Shown piece by piece: positions 3,783 to 5,616 of a stretch of DNA of 5,616 nucleotides; position 1 is the first letter of the stretch, and the number at the start of each line of letters is the position of its first letter. A program made the translations under genes and the position numbers. Under the pieces are notes generated by a model. That model was not told where the DNA came from and searched no databases. It was given only the letters and a program-made list of their open reading frames with translations. Source of the stretch: Paracoccaceae bacterium (GTDB lineage Bacteria; Pseudomonadota; Alphaproteobacteria; Rhodobacterales; Rhodobacteraceae); assembly GCA_007119835.1 (NCBI GenBank), contig SKOX01000475.1, positions 1-5,616 of the forward strand, in the 5' to 3' direction.

Positions 3783-5616
3783 GGCGCCGGCAGCGCGAGG
3801 ACCACCCGCACGCCCTGCGCGACGGTGGGATCGAAGCCGAGCGTTCCGCCGTGCGCCTGGGCGATCGAGCGGCAGATCGAGAGGCCGAAGCCGAGACCGC
3901 CGGACTTGCTGCTGACGAAGGGGCGGAAGGCCGCCTCCCGCATCTCGTCGGTAACGCCGCGGCCGCGATCGCGCACCGCGATCTCGCGCCAGCCGTCGGG
4001 CCGGATCCGGGTCTCGACGACGAGGAGCCGGTCGGGGGGCGGCATGTCGGCCATCGCCTCGGCGCCGTTGAGGACGAGGTTCAGCACGACCTGCTGGAGC
4101 TGCGGCGCGTTGCCCGTCACTTCGAGATCGCGCGCCGCGTGGCGGACCTCGACCGGCGTCTGCCGCGTCACGAGCTCGCTCCGGATCAGGGCGAGGGTGT
4201 TGTCGACCAGCGTGGCGAGATCCACCCGGGTCATGTCCGCCTTGCCCTTCACCATCAGCCGGTGCAGCCCGCTGATGATGGCGGCCGCCCGCCGGTCGTC
4301 GGCGGCGATGTCGGTGAGGATGGCCGCGATCTCCTTGAGGTCCGGCCGGTCCTGATCGATGAGCCGCCGGCCGGCCTCGGCATTGGCGAGGATCGCGGTG
4401 AGGGGCTGGTTGAGCTCGTGGGCGAGCGCGCCGGAAAGCTCTCCCAGCTGCGTCGTCCGCGACAGATGCGCGAGCTCGAGCCGACCCGCGACCAGCTCGT
4501 CTTCCACCTTCCGCCGCCGCCGCGACTGCACCACCAGCGCGCCGATCGTAGCGCTCTGCAGGAAGATCACCGTCGAGGCGAGCAGGATCTCGCCGCGGTA
4601 CCGCTCCCACGTCGTCGGATCGTAGAACAGCAGATCGGTCTCCGGCGGCAGCCTGTTCGCGTCGAGGCCGAAGCGTTGCAGCTGGCGCCAGTCCACGACC
4701 GGATGCGCGACCGAGTGCACGAGCCTCGGGATGTCCGGCTCGCCGCTCGTCACGCGCACCGCGAGCGCGCCGATGGCTTCGCCGATGGAGCCGAGCGTCT
4801 CGACCTGGCCGCCGAGGGCGCCGTGGCCGAGCTGGGTGCTGTAGGCGGTGTAGACCGGCGTTCTGGCGGCCGCCGCGATCGTCGCCACCGAGTCGCGGGG
4901 CGGAAAGTGGCGTCCGTCCGCGTCCGCGAACACCGAGACCACCACCAGGATCGTTTCGAGATCGAGGCTGCCGGCAAATTCCTGGAACCCCGCGATCGTC
5001 ATGTCCGTGACGACGGAGACGCTGAGACCCTCGATGGCGTGGACGCTTTCGAGGCTTCTCGACAGCATGTCGCGGTCCATGTCCGCGGAGCCGCTCAGCA
5101 GGACGAGCGACGTCGCGTTCGGCTGCACCCGTCGCGCAAGCTCCACCGTCCCGCGCGGGTCGAACGACGAGACCACGCCGTAGGCATGGGGAGGGAGGTC
5201 CAGATCCTCGACGTAGCCGGGGTTGACGCCGCCGAAGACGACAGGCGCGCCTGGCGCGAAGGCGTCGCGGTGCTCGAGCACGAACTCGAGCGCGCCCTCG
5301 CCGCCGGCTATCACGACGTCCATCGGCTCGTCGCGATACTTCGCGGCCAGCACCTCGACCTGTGCCTCGACATGCTCCGGCTCCGAGAACCGGGCGAGAT
5401 CGAGATATTCGCTGAACATCTGCCGCCCGTGGGGCAGAGCCCGTGAAAGGTGGCGCTCGATGCCGGCCGAGGCCTCGACGAGGGCGGGCAGCGTGGCGTC
5501 GTGCTCGAAGATCATCAGGAAGCGAAGGTTGAGCGGCCCGGCCTCCGAGGCCAGGGCCGTGTTCGGCAGGCACGAAGGCAAAAGAGCAAGGATCACGGCG
5601 GCCGATGCAGCCCACG
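3779..5616 (-). CDS. Sensor histidine kinase with periplasmic ABC-substrate-binding-like domain (5' partial)
   Basis: The frame is open to the window's right edge, so the true start is missing. Numbering from an internal GTG at 5596, residues 1-17 are the end of a signal peptide, whose core continues upstream (WAASAAV before that codon) with likely cleavage at ALA-SEA. Residues about 22-320 look like the periplasmic ABC_sub_bind fold (VVFGGVNPG, a later STQLGHGALGG), suggesting sensing of a small solute. One membrane helix follows (337-357), then a basic QSRRRRK anchor and short coiled linker. The kinase core has an H-box LAHELNQPL with phospho-His 393, N-box NLVLNGAEAM (506-515), G1 DRGRG (543-547), F-box FRPFVSSK (557-564) and G2 GGLGFGLS (566-573). 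This is the HELNQPL (FixL/DctB-like) kinase type, without HAMP or PAS domains. It overlaps the FixJ-type regulator by 4 bp, its presumed partner. The ligand is unknown. Confidence 0.93.
   Translation of the reverse strand, partial: WAASAAVILALLPSCLPNTALASEAGPLNLRFLMIFEHDATLPALVEASAGIERHLSRALPHGRQMFSEYLDLARFSEPEHVEAQVEVLAAKYRDEPMDVVIAGGEGALEFVLEHRDAFAPGAPVVFGGVNPGYVEDLDLPPHAYGVVSSFDPRGTVELARRVQPNATSLVLLSGSADMDRDMLSRSLESVHAIEGLSVSVVTDMTIAGFQEFAGSLDLETILVVVSVFADADGRHFPPRDSVATIAAAARTPVYTAYSTQLGHGALGGQVETLGSIGEAIGALAVRVTSGEPDIPRLVHSVAHPVVDWRQLQRFGLDANRLPPETDLLFYDPTTWERYRGEILLASTVIFLQSATIGALVVQSRRRRKVEDELVAGRLELAHLSRTTQLGELSGALAHELNQPLTAILANAEAGRRLIDQDRPDLKEIAAILTDIAADDRRAAAIISGLHRLMVKGKADMTRVDLATLVDNTLALIRSELVTRQTPVEVRHAARDLEVTGNAPQLQQVVLNLVLNGAEAMADMPPPDRLLVVETRIRPDGWREIAVRDRGRGVTDEMREAAFRPFVSSKSGGLGFGLSICRSIAQAHGGTLGFDPTVAQGVRVVLALPAP

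Noticed and set aside
3851..5446. A 531-codon open frame on the + strand opposite the kinase gene
   Set aside because: Its product is rich in Arg, His, Asp and Glu with no domain, and it lies exactly antisense to a kinase with all catalytic boxes. Long antisense frames are expected where third codon positions are nearly all G or C.
5594..5596. GTG ending at 5596 as the start of the histidine kinase
   Set aside because: It falls inside the hydrophobic core of a signal peptide that continues upstream in frame to the window edge, so the true start is outside the window.
3171..5615. A possible 814-residue fusion on the minus strand ending in the FixJ-type regulator
   Set aside because: The upstream 600 residues are an out-of-frame reading of the kinase gene (Arg/Ala/Pro-rich). 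The real regulator begins at the ATG at 3782, coupled to the kinase stop.
1..5616. Mobile elements, CRISPR arrays, tRNA or rRNA genes
   Set aside because: No transposase, terminal repeats, regularly spaced repeats or tRNA-like cloverleaf sequence was seen, and codon and base use is uniform across the window.

Overview
The window looks like chromosomal DNA from a GC-rich proteobacterium, most likely an alphaproteobacterium (Hyphomicrobiales or relatives such as Methylobacterium or Bradyrhizobium). The reasons are the very high GC with strong G/C preference at third codon positions, the FixJ-type response regulator, and a histidine kinase with a HELNQPL H-box behind a periplasmic solute-binding-like sensor. 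This is judged by eye and no taxonomic search was possible. There are no tRNA, rRNA, CRISPR, insertion-sequence or phage signatures, and the window is almost completely coding.

Left part (1-2625, + strand): four envelope genes in a row. First is the C-terminal part of a phospholipase D / cardiolipin synthase (ClsC-type) protein, cut by the window edge. After a 110-bp gap come a short HdeD/DUF308 membrane protein, an AI-2E family (PerM/TqsA-type) membrane protein and a two-TM potassium channel with a TVGYGD filter. The last three overlap end to start (8 bp, then 4 bp), so they are almost certainly one translationally coupled operon. The theme is inner-membrane composition, transport and ion balance, which fits envelope stress tolerance (inference).

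Middle (2626-2764): a short convergent intergenic region with two small inverted repeats that may act as a weak bidirectional terminator.

Right part (2765-5616, - strand, transcribed right to left): a three-gene two-component operon. It encodes a membrane histidine kinase with a periplasmic ABC-substrate-binding-like sensor (its start lies beyond the window), a FixJ/NarL-type DNA-binding response regulator coupled by an ATGA overlap, and 43 bp further on a stand-alone receiver-domain protein. The presumed flow is ligand to kinase to FixJ-like regulator to transcription, with the solo receiver as competitor, phosphate sink or relay (inference). The convergent envelope operon is a possible but unproven target.

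The observations most worth a second look are: (1) two overlapping, mutually exclusive perfect hairpins in the first codons of the AI-2E gene; (2) a perfect Shine-Dalgarno set 25 nt from the solo receiver's start codon with a perfect hairpin in the spacer; (3) the kinase / two-receiver architecture, with an extra cysteine pair just before the solo receiver's phosphoacceptor.
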